A stretch of DNA of 64,000 nucleotides from Caldimonas brevitalea (GTDB lineage: Bacteria > Pseudomonadota > Gammaproteobacteria > Burkholderiales > Burkholderiaceae_C): positions 1,178,001 to 1,242,000 of the forward strand of contig NZ_CP011371.1 of the NCBI RefSeq assembly GCF_001017435.1. The letters run 5' to 3'. Both the position numbers and the translations under genes were made by a program. Shown here one piece after another: positions 56,671-64,000 of the stretch. Positions within the stretch are counted from its first letter, which is position 1. Each line of letters starts with the position of its first letter. The notes beneath the pieces are model-generated. The model was not told the DNA's origin. It worked only from the letters and a program-made list of their open reading frames with translations, and did no database searches.

Positions 56671-57141
56671 TCGTCGGGCTCGGTGTCGCGCCGGTGCCCG
56701 TGCGTCGCGGCGGCCGGCCGTTGTAGCCCCTTGCCGCGACGCCGGGTTGATCTGGATCACTTCGGTTGTGACCGTTCTTTGCGCTGAGCTAAAATCCGTG
56801 GGTTTGGTTGGGTAGGTTCCGCGGCCGTGGCGGCGGCAGCCCTCCCGGCGCGCCTTTCGGGCGCTTACATGGTCGGATTTGTCGGTCGAGTCGGCCTGCA
56901 CCGCGCGCAACACCGCGTCGCCCTGCAGATCCGTCGCGATCGACGGCTCCCGGCGGGCGGCAACGCCCGAGGGCGCTACGGCGATGGAGCGTCCCGAGCG
57001 GGCGGGCGGGTCGGCAGCACGGCGCGACGGGCTGGAGCGCAACAAGGTCGAGGCCGTGTGCAGGTGTAGAGCAACTGACAAGTTGCGGCGCAACTGGCAA
57101 GGCCTCGGCCTCGGTCCCGGTGACAGGATCCAGTAGCAACC
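56671..57141 (+). other. Long leader region before the cytochrome oxidase genes
   Basis: A 471-base region without a convincing gene. It contains an FNR-like site, a candidate promoter, then about 340 bases of GC-rich sequence up to the DUF2244 start. Near its end, GCAACT (57071-57076), AGTTGC (57081-57086) and GCAACT (57090-57095) allow two competing hairpins. Short open frames here lack ribosome binding sites or recognisable protein. Confidence 0.6.
56747..56795 (+). promoter_or_regulatory. FNR-like site and candidate cox promoter
   Basis: TTGATCTGGATCAC (56747-56760) matches nine of ten fixed positions of the FNR/CRP-family consensus TTGATNNNNATCAA. Downstream, TTGTGA (56766-56771) and TAAAAT (56790-56795) are 18 bp apart. 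The site is centred about 48 bases upstream of the inferred start, slightly beyond the classical activation position. Confidence 0.55.
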
Positions 57142-57663
57142 ATGGCGATCGCCGCTCCCCCCATGTCCCTGCCCCGCCCGCGACGGCTGGGCAAAGTGGT
57201 GTGTCGCGGTGACGCCTGGGGCGTGGAGTGGGTGCTCAAGCGCAACTGCTCGCTCTCGCCGGCGCAGTTGGGGCTCGTGTACGCCTCGCTGTGTGTGCTG
57301 TCCCTCGTCATTGCTTCGTGCTTCTGGGCATTGGGCGCCAGGTGGGTGATGCCTTTTGCCTGGGTCGAGTTGATCGGGCTCGGGGCGGCGCTGCTGGCCT
57401 ATGCGCGCCATGCCGGCGACAGCGAACGGATCGCGCTGCAGGACGGCCGCCTGCGGGTGGAGCGCCACGATGGCAGCCGCGAGGTCTGCGTCGAGTTCCA
57501 GCAGGCGTGGGTGCGGGTCGAGCCGCAGCGGGGCGACGACGCGCTGGTCTTGCTGTCAGGGCAGGGGCGGCAGGTCGAAGTGGGTCGGCATCTGCGGCCC
57601 GAGTTGCGGCGGAACCTGGCTGAAGAATTGCGCACCGCGTTGTGCGGCAGGGCCCTGGCATGA
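57142..57663 (+). CDS. DUF2244 membrane protein upstream of coxB
   Basis: A 173-residue protein with two membrane helices (GLVYASLCVLSLVIASCFWALG and WVELIGLGAALLAYA), and a soluble C-terminus (LRVERHDGSREVCVEFQQAWVRVEPQ). It matches DUF2244, commonly found near cytochrome c oxidase genes in betaproteobacteria; no function is established. ATG 57142. Its stop overlaps a possible upstream ATG of coxB (57660). Confidence 0.87.
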   Translation: MAIAAPPMSLPRPRRLGKVVCRGDAWGVEWVLKRNCSLSPAQLGLVYASLCVLSLVIASCFWALGARWVMPFAWVELIGLGAALLAYARHAGDSERIALQDGRLRVERHDGSREVCVEFQQAWVRVEPQRGDDALVLLSGQGRQVEVGRHLRPELRRNLAEELRTALCGRALA

Positions 57664-57722
57664 CGGGGCTCGGACGCCGGTACGGCGATGGTGATCGAGA
57701 GTTTGAAACTGAAGTGACCACG

Positions 57723-58895
57723 ATGAAGACCATGAAAGCTCTTTGGCACAAAGTGGGGCAGGCGAGCCTCGGTGTGGGCGCGGCACTGGCCACGACGTGC
57801 GCGATGGCGGTCAGCGATCTGCCCGGCGGTCCGGCCGTGCGTCAGTTGGACATGCATCCGCCGGTCACGCGGATCGCCGAGGAGCAGCAGTTCCTGCACT
57901 ACATGATGCTGTGGATCTGCGGCGCCATCTTCATCGTGGTGTTCGGCGTGATGTTCTATTCGGTGCTGAAGCACCGCAAGTCCAAGGGCGCCAAGTCGGC
58001 CAACTTCCACGAGAGCGTGAAGGTCGAAATCGCCTGGACCATCGTGCCCTTCGTCATCGTGATCCTGATGGCGCTGCCCGCCACCAAGGCCGTGGTGGCG
58101 ATGAAAGACACCACCAACGCCGACGTGACCATCAAGGCCACCGGCTACCAGTGGAAATGGGGCTACGACTACCTCAAGGGTGAAGGCGAAGGCATTTCCT
58201 TCCTGGCCACCCTCGACGGCGCGCAGCGCGAGGCTTCGGACGCCGGCAAGCCGGTCGGCGACGACTACCTGCTGAAGGTCGACAACCCGGTGGTGGTGCC
58301 GGTCAACAAGAAGATCCGCATCGTGACCACCGCCAACGACGTCATCCACGCCTGGATGATCCCGGCCTTCGGCGTCAAGCAGGACGCGATCCCCGGCTTC
58401 GTGCGCGACACCTGGTTCCGTGCCGACAAGGTGGGCGATTACTACGGCCAGTGCGCCGAGCTGTGCGGCAAGGAGCACGCCTACATGCCCATCCACGTCA
58501 AGGTGGTCACCGACCAGGAGTACGCCGCCTGGGTCGACACCAAGAAGAAGGAAATGGCCGCCAAGCAGGACGACCCGGCCAAGGTCTGGACGCTGCCCGA
58601 CCTGGTGGCCCGCGGCGAGAAGGTCTACAACGCCAACTGCGCGGCCTGCCACAAGGCCGACGGTACCGGCGCCGGCCCGATCAAGGCCCTGGCCGGCTCG
58701 CCCGTGGTGCAGGACGCCGACAAGTCCAAGCAGATCCATATCGTGTTGAACGGCGCTGCCAACGGTGCGATGCCTGCCTGGAAGCAGCTGTCCGACACCG
58801 AAATCGCCGCCGTGGTGACCTACACCAAGAACGCGTGGACCAACAAGACCGGACAGCTGGTGCAGCCGTCCGAGATCGTGGCCGCCCGCCAGTGA
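57723..58895 (+). CDS. coxB: Cytochrome c oxidase subunit II with fused cytochrome c domain
   Basis: A 390-residue subunit. A signal-like N-terminus (MKTMKALWHKVGQASLGVGAALATTCAMA) and two membrane helices are followed by the CuA domain with CAELCGKEHAYMP (Cys244, Cys248) and His in a later block. After this comes a C-terminal c-type haem domain with CAACH (Cys306-His310) and Met in GAMPAWKQL. Fusion of a cytochrome c domain is the caa3-like arrangement, allowing electrons to enter via a tethered haem. ATG 57723 is preferred; ATG 57660 would prepend a charged, non-signal segment. Confidence 0.93.
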   Translation: MKTMKALWHKVGQASLGVGAALATTCAMAVSDLPGGPAVRQLDMHPPVTRIAEEQQFLHYMMLWICGAIFIVVFGVMFYSVLKHRKSKGAKSANFHESVKVEIAWTIVPFVIVILMALPATKAVVAMKDTTNADVTIKATGYQWKWGYDYLKGEGEGISFLATLDGAQREASDAGKPVGDDYLLKVDNPVVVPVNKKIRIVTTANDVIHAWMIPAFGVKQDAIPGFVRDTWFRADKVGDYYGQCAELCGKEHAYMPIHVKVVTDQEYAAWVDTKKKEMAAKQDDPAKVWTLPDLVARGEKVYNANCAACHKADGTGAGPIKALAGSPVVQDADKSKQIHIVLNGAANGAMPAWKQLSDTEIAAVVTYTKNAWTNKTGQLVQPSEIVAARQ

Positions 58896-58957
58896 CGCTG
58901 CGCGACTGACACCTCGCAGACAAGACGCGCAAGCAGTATTCGAAAGGAAGAACTTAC

Positions 58958-60625
58958 ATGAGTGCAGTTCTCGATCCCCACGGTCACGCTGCGGGCGACC
59001 ATGGCCACGATCACGCACACGACCATCCGCACGGCTGGCGCCGGTGGGTGTTCGCCACCAACCACAAAGACATCGGCACCCTCTACCTGCTGTTCAGCTT
59101 CACGATGCTGATGGTGGGCGGCATCCTGGCGTTGCTGATCCGCGCTGAGCTGTTCCAGCCCGGCCTGCAGATCGTCAACCCCGAGCTGTTCAACCAGTTC
59201 ACGACCATGCACGGTCTGATCATGGTGTTCGGCGCGATCATGCCGGCCTTCGTCGGCTTCGCGAACTGGATGATCCCGCTGCAGATCGGCGCGTCCGACA
59301 TGGCGTTCGCGCGCATGAACAACTTCAGCTTCTGGCTGATGATTCCGGCGGCGATCATGCTGGTGGCGTCGTTCTTCATGCCCGGCGGCGCACCGGCTGC
59401 CGGCTGGACGCTGTATGCGCCACTGACGCTGCAGATGGGCCCGTCGATGGACGCCGGCATCTTCGCGATGCACATCCTCGGCGCCAGCTCGATCATGGGC
59501 TCGATCAACATCATCGTGACCATCCTCAACATGCGCGCCCCCGGGATGACGCTGATGAAGATGCCGATGTTCTGCTGGACCTGGCTGATCACCGCCTACC
59601 TGCTGATCGCGGTGATGCCGGTGCTCGCCGGCGCCATCACGATGACGCTGACCGACCGCCATTTCGAGACCAGCTTCTTCAACCCGGCCGGCGGCGGCGA
59701 CCCGATCATGTACCAGCACATCTTCTGGTTCTTCGGGCACCCCGAGGTCTACATCATGATCCTGCCGGCCTTCGGCATCATCAGCCACATCGTGCCGGCC
59801 TTCGCGCGCAAGCGTCTGTTCGGCTACACCTCGATGGTGTATGCGACCGGCTCGATCGCGATCCTGTCGTTCATCGTCTGGGCGCACCATATGTTCGCCA
59901 CCGGCATGCCGGTGACGGGCCAGCTGTTCTTCATGTACGCCACGATGCTGATCGCGGTGCCCACCGGCGTGAAGATCTTCAACTGGATCGCGACGATGTG
60001 GCGCGGATCGATGACCTTCGAAACCCCGATGCTGTTCGCGGTGGGCTTCATCTTCGTGTTCACGATGGGTGGCTTCACCGGGCTGATCCTGTCGGTCGCG
60101 CCGATCGACATCCAGCTGCAGGACACCTACTACGTGGTGGCGCACTTCCACTACGTGCTGGTGGCGGGCTCGCTCTATGCGCTGTTTGCCGGCTTCTACT
60201 ACTGGGCGCCCAAGTGGACCGGCGTGATGTATTCCGAGACGCGCGGCAAGATCCATTTCTGGGGCTCGCTGATCACCTTTAACATCACCTTCTTCCCGAT
60301 GCACTTCCTGGGTCTGGCCGGCATGCCGCGTCGTTATGCCGACTACCCGATGCAGTTCGCTGACTTCAACGCGCTGGCGACGGTGGGCGCCTTCGGCTTC
60401 GGTCTGATGCAGGTGTACTTCTTCGTCTTCGTGGTGCTGCCTGCGATGGCCGGCAAGGGCCAGAAGGCCCCGACCCAGCCGTGGGAAGGCGCCGAGGGGC
60501 TGGAGTGGGAAGTGCCGTCGCCAGCGCCGTTCCACACCTTCGAAACGCCGCCGCAGCTCAATGCCAGCGCCACCAAGGTGATCAACCTGGGCAAGCAGCT
60601 CAACCTGCACAAGGCGGCGGAGTGA
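58958..60625 (+). CDS. coxA: Cytochrome c oxidase subunit I
   Basis: A 555-residue haem-copper oxidase catalytic subunit with about twelve membrane helices. Haem a ligands His85 (MHGLIMVFG) and His398, haem a3 ligand His396 (HFHYVL), and CuB ligands His261 (GHPEVY, with cross-linked Tyr265), His310 and His311 (WAHHMF) are intact. It pumps protons while reducing oxygen to water. A His/Asp-rich N-terminus ([19 protein letters not shown]) precedes the core. ATG 58958 has AAAGGAAG upstream. Signature A-type residues ([14 protein letters not shown]) are present. Confidence 0.98.
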   Translation: MSAVLDPHGHAAGDHGHDHAHDHPHGWRRWVFATNHKDIGTLYLLFSFTMLMVGGILALLIRAELFQPGLQIVNPELFNQFTTMHGLIMVFGAIMPAFVGFANWMIPLQIGASDMAFARMNNFSFWLMIPAAIMLVASFFMPGGAPAAGWTLYAPLTLQMGPSMDAGIFAMHILGASSIMGSINIIVTILNMRAPGMTLMKMPMFCWTWLITAYLLIAVMPVLAGAITMTLTDRHFETSFFNPAGGGDPIMYQHIFWFFGHPEVYIMILPAFGIISHIVPAFARKRLFGYTSMVYATGSIAILSFIVWAHHMFATGMPVTGQLFFMYATMLIAVPTGVKIFNWIATMWRGSMTFETPMLFAVGFIFVFTMGGFTGLILSVAPIDIQLQDTYYVVAHFHYVLVAGSLYALFAGFYYWAPKWTGVMYSETRGKIHFWGSLITFNITFFPMHFLGLAGMPRRYADYPMQFADFNALATVGAFGFGLMQVYFFVFVVLPAMAGKGQKAPTQPWEGAEGLEWEVPSPAPFHTFETPPQLNASATKVINLGKQLNLHKAAE

Positions 60626-60629
60626 CACG

Positions 60630-60743
60630 ATGACACCCGAGCAACAGAAGAAGCAGAACCTGCGACTGGCGCTGATCCTGGCGACCATCGTGGCGGCCTT
60701 CTTCATCGGGTTCATCGTGCGGATGGTCTATTTCGGCGGTTGA
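60630..60743 (+). CDS. Small cytochrome oxidase assembly membrane protein
   Basis: A 37-residue single-helix protein: a charged head (TPEQQKKQN), a hydrophobic helix (LALILATIVAAFFIGFIV) and the tail RMVYFGG. Its place between coxA and ctaG, four bases after the coxA stop, matches the tiny cytochrome oxidase small assembly protein seen in Burkholderiales. Its short length escapes ordinary ORF filters. Direct role unproven. Confidence 0.8.
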   Translation: MTPEQQKKQNLRLALILATIVAAFFIGFIVRMVYFGG

Positions 60744-60777
60744 GCCAGCAGCAGCATCAAGCAGGGCGCTCCAGCGG

Positions 60778-61410
60778 ATGAACTCGTCCACCCCCTCGTC
60801 CCGCCAGGCACGCATGCGCCGCGACAACCGGCGCATGGTCGGCAAGCTGGTGGTGGTCACGGCGCTGATGTTCGGCTTCGGTTATGCGCTGGTGCCGATG
60901 TACAAGGCGATCTGCGACGCGCTGGGCATCAACGTGCTTTCGCTCAGCGAGCGTTTGCTGCCCGGCATGTCGCACAAGGCCTCGCCCAACACGCAGGTCG
61001 ACGTCTCGCGCAGCATCACGGTCGAGTTCGACACCAACGTGCGTGGCCCGTGGGACTTCAAGCCCGCGGTGCGCTCGCTGACGGTGCACCCGGGCCAGAT
61101 GACCACGGTGATGTACGAGTTCAAGAACGTGCAGAACCGGGCCATGGCGGCCCAGGCCATCCCGAGCTACGCGCCCAAGCAAGCGATGGCGCACTTCAAC
61201 AAGCTGGAGTGCTTCTGCTTCAACGAATACCTGCTAAAGCCGGGTGAGTCGAAACAGTGGCCGGTGGTCTTCGTGATCGACCCCAAGCTGCCCAAGGACG
61301 TCACCACCATCACCTTGTCCTACACCTTCTTCGAGGTGGGCGGCAAGGTGCCGCCGGCGCCGGGCGGCCACGCGTCGACGGTGCGCCAGGCGGTGGAGCC
61401 AGCGGTATGA
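60778..61410 (+). CDS. ctaG: Cytochrome c oxidase copper-insertion protein CtaG/Cox11
   Basis: A 210-residue protein with one N-terminal membrane helix (LVVVTALMFGFGYALVPMYKAICD) and an exported beta domain. The copper motif ECFCFNEY, and VMYEFKNVQNR and LPKDVTTITLSYTFFEV are standard for CtaG, which delivers copper to CuB of subunit I. Its stop overlaps the next gene's ATG, suggesting coupled translation. Confidence 0.96.
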   Translation: MNSSTPSSRQARMRRDNRRMVGKLVVVTALMFGFGYALVPMYKAICDALGINVLSLSERLLPGMSHKASPNTQVDVSRSITVEFDTNVRGPWDFKPAVRSLTVHPGQMTTVMYEFKNVQNRAMAAQAIPSYAPKQAMAHFNKLECFCFNEYLLKPGESKQWPVVFVIDPKLPKDVTTITLSYTFFEVGGKVPPAPGGHASTVRQAVEPAV

Positions 61411-61658
61411 ACGAGCCGCGACGTCCCGAAGGTGACCTGCGCGCTGCGGTGCGGCGCAAGGGCAGTTTCTGGCAGTCGATGCGGGCGGTGGCGTGGTCGT
61501 TCTTCGGGGTGCGCAAGTCGTCGGAGCATGAAAAAGACCTCGGTCAGCTCAATCCGGTCCATGTGATCGTCGCCGGGCTGGTGGCCGCAGCGCTGTTCGT
61601 GATCGCCCTGGTGCTGCTGGTGCGCTGGGTGATCGGCAGCGGCGTGGCGGCCGGATGA
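61407..61658 (+). CDS. DUF2970 membrane protein
   Basis: An 83-residue protein with a basic N-terminus (LRAAVRRKGSFWQSMRAVAWSFFGVRKSS) and one C-terminal helix (VHVIVAGLVAAALFVIALVLLVRWVI). The family DUF2970 is almost always found between ctaG and coxC in betaproteobacteria, implying an oxidase-assembly or stability role that is not demonstrated. ATG 61407 overlaps the ctaG stop by four bases. Confidence 0.88.
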   Translation: MNEPRRPEGDLRAAVRRKGSFWQSMRAVAWSFFGVRKSSEHEKDLGQLNPVHVIVAGLVAAALFVIALVLLVRWVIGSGVAAG

Positions 61659-61749
61659 GCGACCACAGCGAACGAGTGAACGGCAGGGCAGGCCCGCTTC
61701 GGACAACAACAGCAATCAGGACAGCAGAGTCAGGTTCATAGGAGAAAAC

Positions 61750-62637
61750 ATGTCGGCAGCGACGCATCACGGCACCACGGCGCCTCACTACTTCGTGCCC
61801 GGGCCTTCCCGGCACCCGGCCATGGCCGCTTTCGGCCTGTTCTTCGTGATCCTCGGCGCAGGCCAGTGGGTCAACGGGCAGCAGTGGGGCGCCTACGCCC
61901 TGCTGTTCGGCCTGCTGTGGTGGGCCACCATCTTGTTCCAATGGTTCCGCGACTCCATCCGGGAGAGCGAGGGCGGCCTCTACAGCGACCGCATCGACGT
62001 GTCCTACCGCTGGAGCATGGCCTGGTTCATCTTTTCGGAGGTGATGTTCTTCGGCGCCTTCTTCGGCGCGTTGTTCTGGGCTCGCACCTTCACGCTGCCG
62101 TCCCTGGGCGACATCGAGCACCAGATCCTGTGGCCCGACTTCAAGGCCCTGTGGCCCACCCAGATGCCCGGCGTGACCGCCTCGCCGGCCGGCATCGTCG
62201 AGCCCTTCCAGACCATCGGCCCGTGGCCCATCCCCACCATCAACACGGCCCTGCTGCTCACCTCGGGCGTCACGCTGACCGCCGCCCACCATGCGCTGCG
62301 CGAAAACCACCGCGGCCGCGCCATCTTCTTCATGTGGTTCACGGTGCTGTTGGGCATCGTGTTCCTCGGCTTCCAGGGTTACGAGTACGCGCACGCCTAT
62401 CAGGACCTGAACCTGAAGCTCAGCTCGGGGATCTTCGGCTCGACCTTCTTCATGCTCACCGGCTTCCACGGCTTCCACGTGTTCGTCGGCATGCTGATGC
62501 TGCTGTTCATCACGCTGCGGCTGATGAAGGGCCATTTCACGCCGGAGCGTCACTTCGGCTTCGAGGGCGCCGCCTGGTACTGGCACTTCGTCGACGTGGT
62601 GTGGCTGGGCCTGTACGTCGTGGTCTACTGGATCTGA
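61750..62637 (+). CDS. coxC: Cytochrome c oxidase subunit III
   Basis: A 295-residue membrane subunit with seven predicted helices. HYFVPGPSRHPAMAAFGLFF, FRDSIRESEGGLYSDRIDVSYRWSMAWFIFSEVMFFGAFFGALFWA, and GFHGFHVFVGMLML together with WYWHFVDVVWLGLYVVVY are typical. It stabilises subunit I and helps proton supply. ATG 61750 has AGGAG four bases before. A long perfect bidirectional terminator follows. Confidence 0.97.
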   Translation: MSAATHHGTTAPHYFVPGPSRHPAMAAFGLFFVILGAGQWVNGQQWGAYALLFGLLWWATILFQWFRDSIRESEGGLYSDRIDVSYRWSMAWFIFSEVMFFGAFFGALFWARTFTLPSLGDIEHQILWPDFKALWPTQMPGVTASPAGIVEPFQTIGPWPIPTINTALLLTSGVTLTAAHHALRENHRGRAIFFMWFTVLLGIVFLGFQGYEYAHAYQDLNLKLSSGIFGSTFFMLTGFHGFHVFVGMLMLLFITLRLMKGHFTPERHFGFEGAAWYWHFVDVVWLGLYVVVYWI

Positions 62638-62681
62638 CGGGACTGATGCGGGGGCCGCGTCTGCGCGCGCCGGCCCTGCCG

Positions 62682-62709
62682 CATCACCACCATCACCACC
62701 ACCACCACC
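62682..62709 (+). repeat. CAC/CAT trinucleotide run
   Basis: Nine consecutive CAC or CAT triplets plus one base, about 45 bases after the coxC stop and just before the terminator. It is outside any gene and would be prone to slippage. Confidence 0.8.
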
Positions 62710-62718
62710 GTCTCTCCA

Positions 62719-62753
62719 AAACAAAAACGCCGCTCGACGCGGCGTTTTTGTTT
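62719..62753. terminator. Bidirectional intrinsic terminator after coxC
   Basis: AAACAAAAACGCCGC (62719-62733), TCGAC, GCGGCGTTTTTGTTT (62739-62753). The 15-bp arms are perfect, with the GC-rich core flanked by A and T runs on both sides, so it can terminate from either strand. It separates coxC from the convergent twin-membrane-helix gene. Confidence 0.93.
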
Positions 62754-62785
62754 CGATGTGCGCAATCAGCGCCGCCGGCCTGTCG

Positions 62786-63007
62786 TCACCGGATCACCGG
62801 CAGCCCCGTCGGCTGTATCCACCCCATCTTGTAGCTGATCAGGATGCAGACGAACAGCACGATGGAGAATCCGACCCGCAGCGCTAGCGCTCGCACCATG
62901 TTGTTGGTCTTGGGCTTGCCGTCGCGGCCATCGCGCATCATGAACACCAGGGCCGAGACGAGGCTGCCGATGATGAACAGGAAGGCAATGCCGATCAGGA
63001 TTTTCAT
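62786..63007 (-). CDS. Twin transmembrane-helix protein (DUF2909)
   Basis: A 73-residue protein with two hydrophobic helices (ILIGIAFLFIIGSLVSALVFMM and VGFSIVLFVCILISYKMGWI) joined by a polar RDGRDGKPKTNN loop. It matches the DUF2909 twin-helix family found between coxC and SURF1 in betaproteobacteria. ATG 63007 (MKILIGIAF) is chosen, with ATG 63016 as an alternative. It runs opposite to its neighbours. Function is unknown. Confidence 0.85.
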   Translation of the reverse strand: MKILIGIAFLFIIGSLVSALVFMMRDGRDGKPKTNNMVRALALRVGFSIVLFVCILISYKMGWIQPTGLPVIR

Positions 63008-63057
63008 GGCGCTCATTATCCACGCCACCCCCGGCGTGCCGGCGTGTGGCTGAAGTG

Positions 63058-63804
63058 ATGACATCACCGCGCCCATGGCGGGCCTGGGTCGTGCTGGGCG
63101 CCACGCTGGTCGGCATGGCGGTCACGGCCTCGCTCGGCCGCTGGCAGCTCGACCGCGCGGCCCAGAAAGAGGCGCTGAAGGCGGCGCACGAGCGCCAGGC
63201 GCACCTCGGCCCGCTGGGGTTGAACGACCGGCAGCCCGGCGAACTGGCCGACGGGGTGGAACATTACCGCCCAGCCGTCGCCCGGGGGCACTGGTTGGCC
63301 GACCGTACCGTGTTCCTCGACAACCGGCAGATGGGCGGACGCCCCGGCTTCTATGTGGTCACGCCGCTGCGGCTGAGCGGGCGCCCCGATGCGGTGCTGG
63401 TGCAACGCGGCTGGGTGGCGCGTGACCTGGTGGACCGCACGCGCTTGCCGGCGGTGCCGACGCCGCCCGGCGAGGTGGAAGTGCGAGGCCACATCGCCCC
63501 GCCCCCTGCCAAGCTATATGAGTTTTCGGCGGTCGGTGGCGGCGCCATTCGGCAGAATCTCGACTTGCGCGCATTCCAACAAGAAATCGGCGTGCCGCTG
63601 TGGCCGATCTCCCTCGTCCAGGCGGCATCCGCCGCAAACGGCACCGTGCCCGACGACGGGCTGCTGCGCGACTGGCCCCGTCCCGCCGTGGACGTTCACA
63701 AGCACTATGGTTATGCGTTCCAGTGGTTCGCCCTGTGTGCGCTGATGGCAGGTCTGTATGTCTGGTTCCAACTCCTCCGTCCCCGTCTCCGCCGCGTCCG
63801 CTGA
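63058..63804 (+). CDS. SURF1-family cytochrome oxidase assembly protein
   Basis: A 248-residue protein with an N-terminal helix (AWVVLGATLVGMAVTASLGRWQLDRAAQK) and a C-terminal helix (YAFQWFALCALMAGLYVWFQLL) enclosing a periplasmic domain. GRWQLDRAAQK, FLDNRQMGGRPGFYVVTPLRL, and VHKHYGYAFQWF are typical of SURF1, which aids haem a insertion into subunit I. ATG 63058 is taken; GTG codons at 63046 and 63055 are possible. Divergent from the DUF2909 gene by 50 bases. Confidence 0.92.
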   Translation: MTSPRPWRAWVVLGATLVGMAVTASLGRWQLDRAAQKEALKAAHERQAHLGPLGLNDRQPGELADGVEHYRPAVARGHWLADRTVFLDNRQMGGRPGFYVVTPLRLSGRPDAVLVQRGWVARDLVDRTRLPAVPTPPGEVEVRGHIAPPPAKLYEFSAVGGGAIRQNLDLRAFQQEIGVPLWPISLVQAASAANGTVPDDGLLRDWPRPAVDVHKHYGYAFQWFALCALMAGLYVWFQLLRPRLRRVR

Positions 63805-64000
63805 GCGCCTGGCCGCGGAGCCGGTGAGCTTCACCGTGCACAGCGTGCCGACGCCGCGACTCGATGACGACGCCCGGCGCACCCGCACCGGCCGCATCAA
63901 GATGCTGCTGGTGCTGCTGGTGTGCGCGGCGCCCGTCATCGCGTCCTACTTCACCTATTACGTGATCCGGCCACAGGGCCGCATCAACTACGGCGAGCTG
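63758..64000 (+). CDS. Partial membrane protein of the cox assembly cluster
   Basis: The first 81 codons of a gene cut by the window end. A hydrophilic N-terminus ends in DDDARRTRTGRIKM, followed by the helix LLVLLVCAAPVIASYFTYYVI and PQGRINYGEL. This matches the SCO1/thioredoxin-like transmembrane protein usually found after SURF1 in Burkholderiales. ATG 63758 overlaps the SURF1 end by 47 bases; GTG 63824 is the alternative start. Confidence 0.75.
   Translation, partial: MSGSNSSVPVSAASAERLAAEPVSFTVHSVPTPRLDDDARRTRTGRIKMLLVLLVCAAPVIASYFTYYVIRPQGRINYGEL

Noticed and set aside
56827..57069. A small open frame in the cox leader
   Set aside because: GTG start without a ribosome binding site and Arg/Gly/Ala-rich sequence typical of random GC-rich frames.
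62682..62709. CAC/CAT run as a possible His-tag-like coding or vector sequence
   Set aside because: It is outside coxC, not in frame with it, and is flanked by natural sequence and a native-looking terminator; a simple trinucleotide repeat fits.

Overview
This 64 kb window reads as chromosomal core sequence of a high-GC betaproteobacterium of the order Burkholderiales, probably close to the Rubrivivax/Leptothrix/Comamonadaceae lineages. The evidence is gene content and order: accBC-prmA-DUF3426; rubredoxin followed by pilGHIJL; ruvX-pyrR-pyrB and a pseudo-dihydroorotase; and a coxB-coxA-ctaG-coxC-SURF1 run containing the small inner-membrane proteins usual in this order. An alanine/lysine-rich histone-H1-like protein with the tail WPFPTGAKP supports the same placement. 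I see no rRNA, tRNA, insertion sequence, prophage, CRISPR array or other clear mobile element. Taxonomy is inferred from protein appearance, not from a search.

Layout. 1-5425: CcsA-like protein, a small PP0621-type protein, the PilS-PilR two-component system and AmpD. 5426-10254: nrdA and nrdB behind a long regulatory region with tandem NrdR-type boxes. 10495-11389: histone-H1-like protein and a DUF167 protein. 11698-23831: a long minus-strand series (read right to left: YqiA-like esterase, RNase II-type exonuclease, TonB-like protein, aroE, mtgA, an unknown protein, TlpA-like thioredoxin, aroQ, accB, accC, prmA, DUF3426, PfkB kinase). 24074-26749: a large lipoprotein metalloprotease. 26837-28189: mpl (minus). 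28463-29878: a solitary GH1 beta-glucosidase with a LacI-type operator. 29973-32175: hemL and thiD (minus). 32311-42853: rubredoxin and the Pil-Chp chemosensory genes pilG, pilH, pilI, pilJ and a 2131-residue pilL/chpA, then a GGDEF protein. 44139-45611: photolyase (minus). 45646-50281: yqgE, ruvX, pyrR, pyrB, pyrC', plsC-like. 50328-51071: gpmA (minus). 51191-54520: rhodanese, grxC, secB, gpsA and a Bug-type binding protein. 54537-56670: trmL and comF (minus) and a divergent BioC-like methyltransferase. 57142-64000: cytochrome c oxidase structural and assembly genes.

How the genes fit together. Two loci concern type IV pili: PilSR (sigma-54 control of pilin genes in characterised relatives) and the Pil-Chp array (twitching and surface sensing). 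pyrR, pyrB and pyrC' belong to pyrimidine synthesis; the dihydroorotase homologue lacks zinc ligands and is probably structural. The cox genes encode an aa3-type oxidase whose subunit II carries a fused cytochrome c domain, with Cu-insertion and assembly factors interleaved.

No undescribed multi-gene system was evident. The most interesting signals are regulatory or structural: NrdR boxes and a 12-bp-period repeat before nrdA, a G-tract array between divergent genes, a LacI-type operator at an orphan beta-glucosidase, an FNR-like site and long leader before the cox genes, a near-palindromic AT island between convergent genes, and several long hairpins. Two small genes (57-residue rubredoxin and 37-residue oxidase assembly protein) fall below common ORF length cut-offs. 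Start codons were moved from the longest frame wherever family N-termini, ribosome binding sites or overlaps argued for it, and each such choice is stated.
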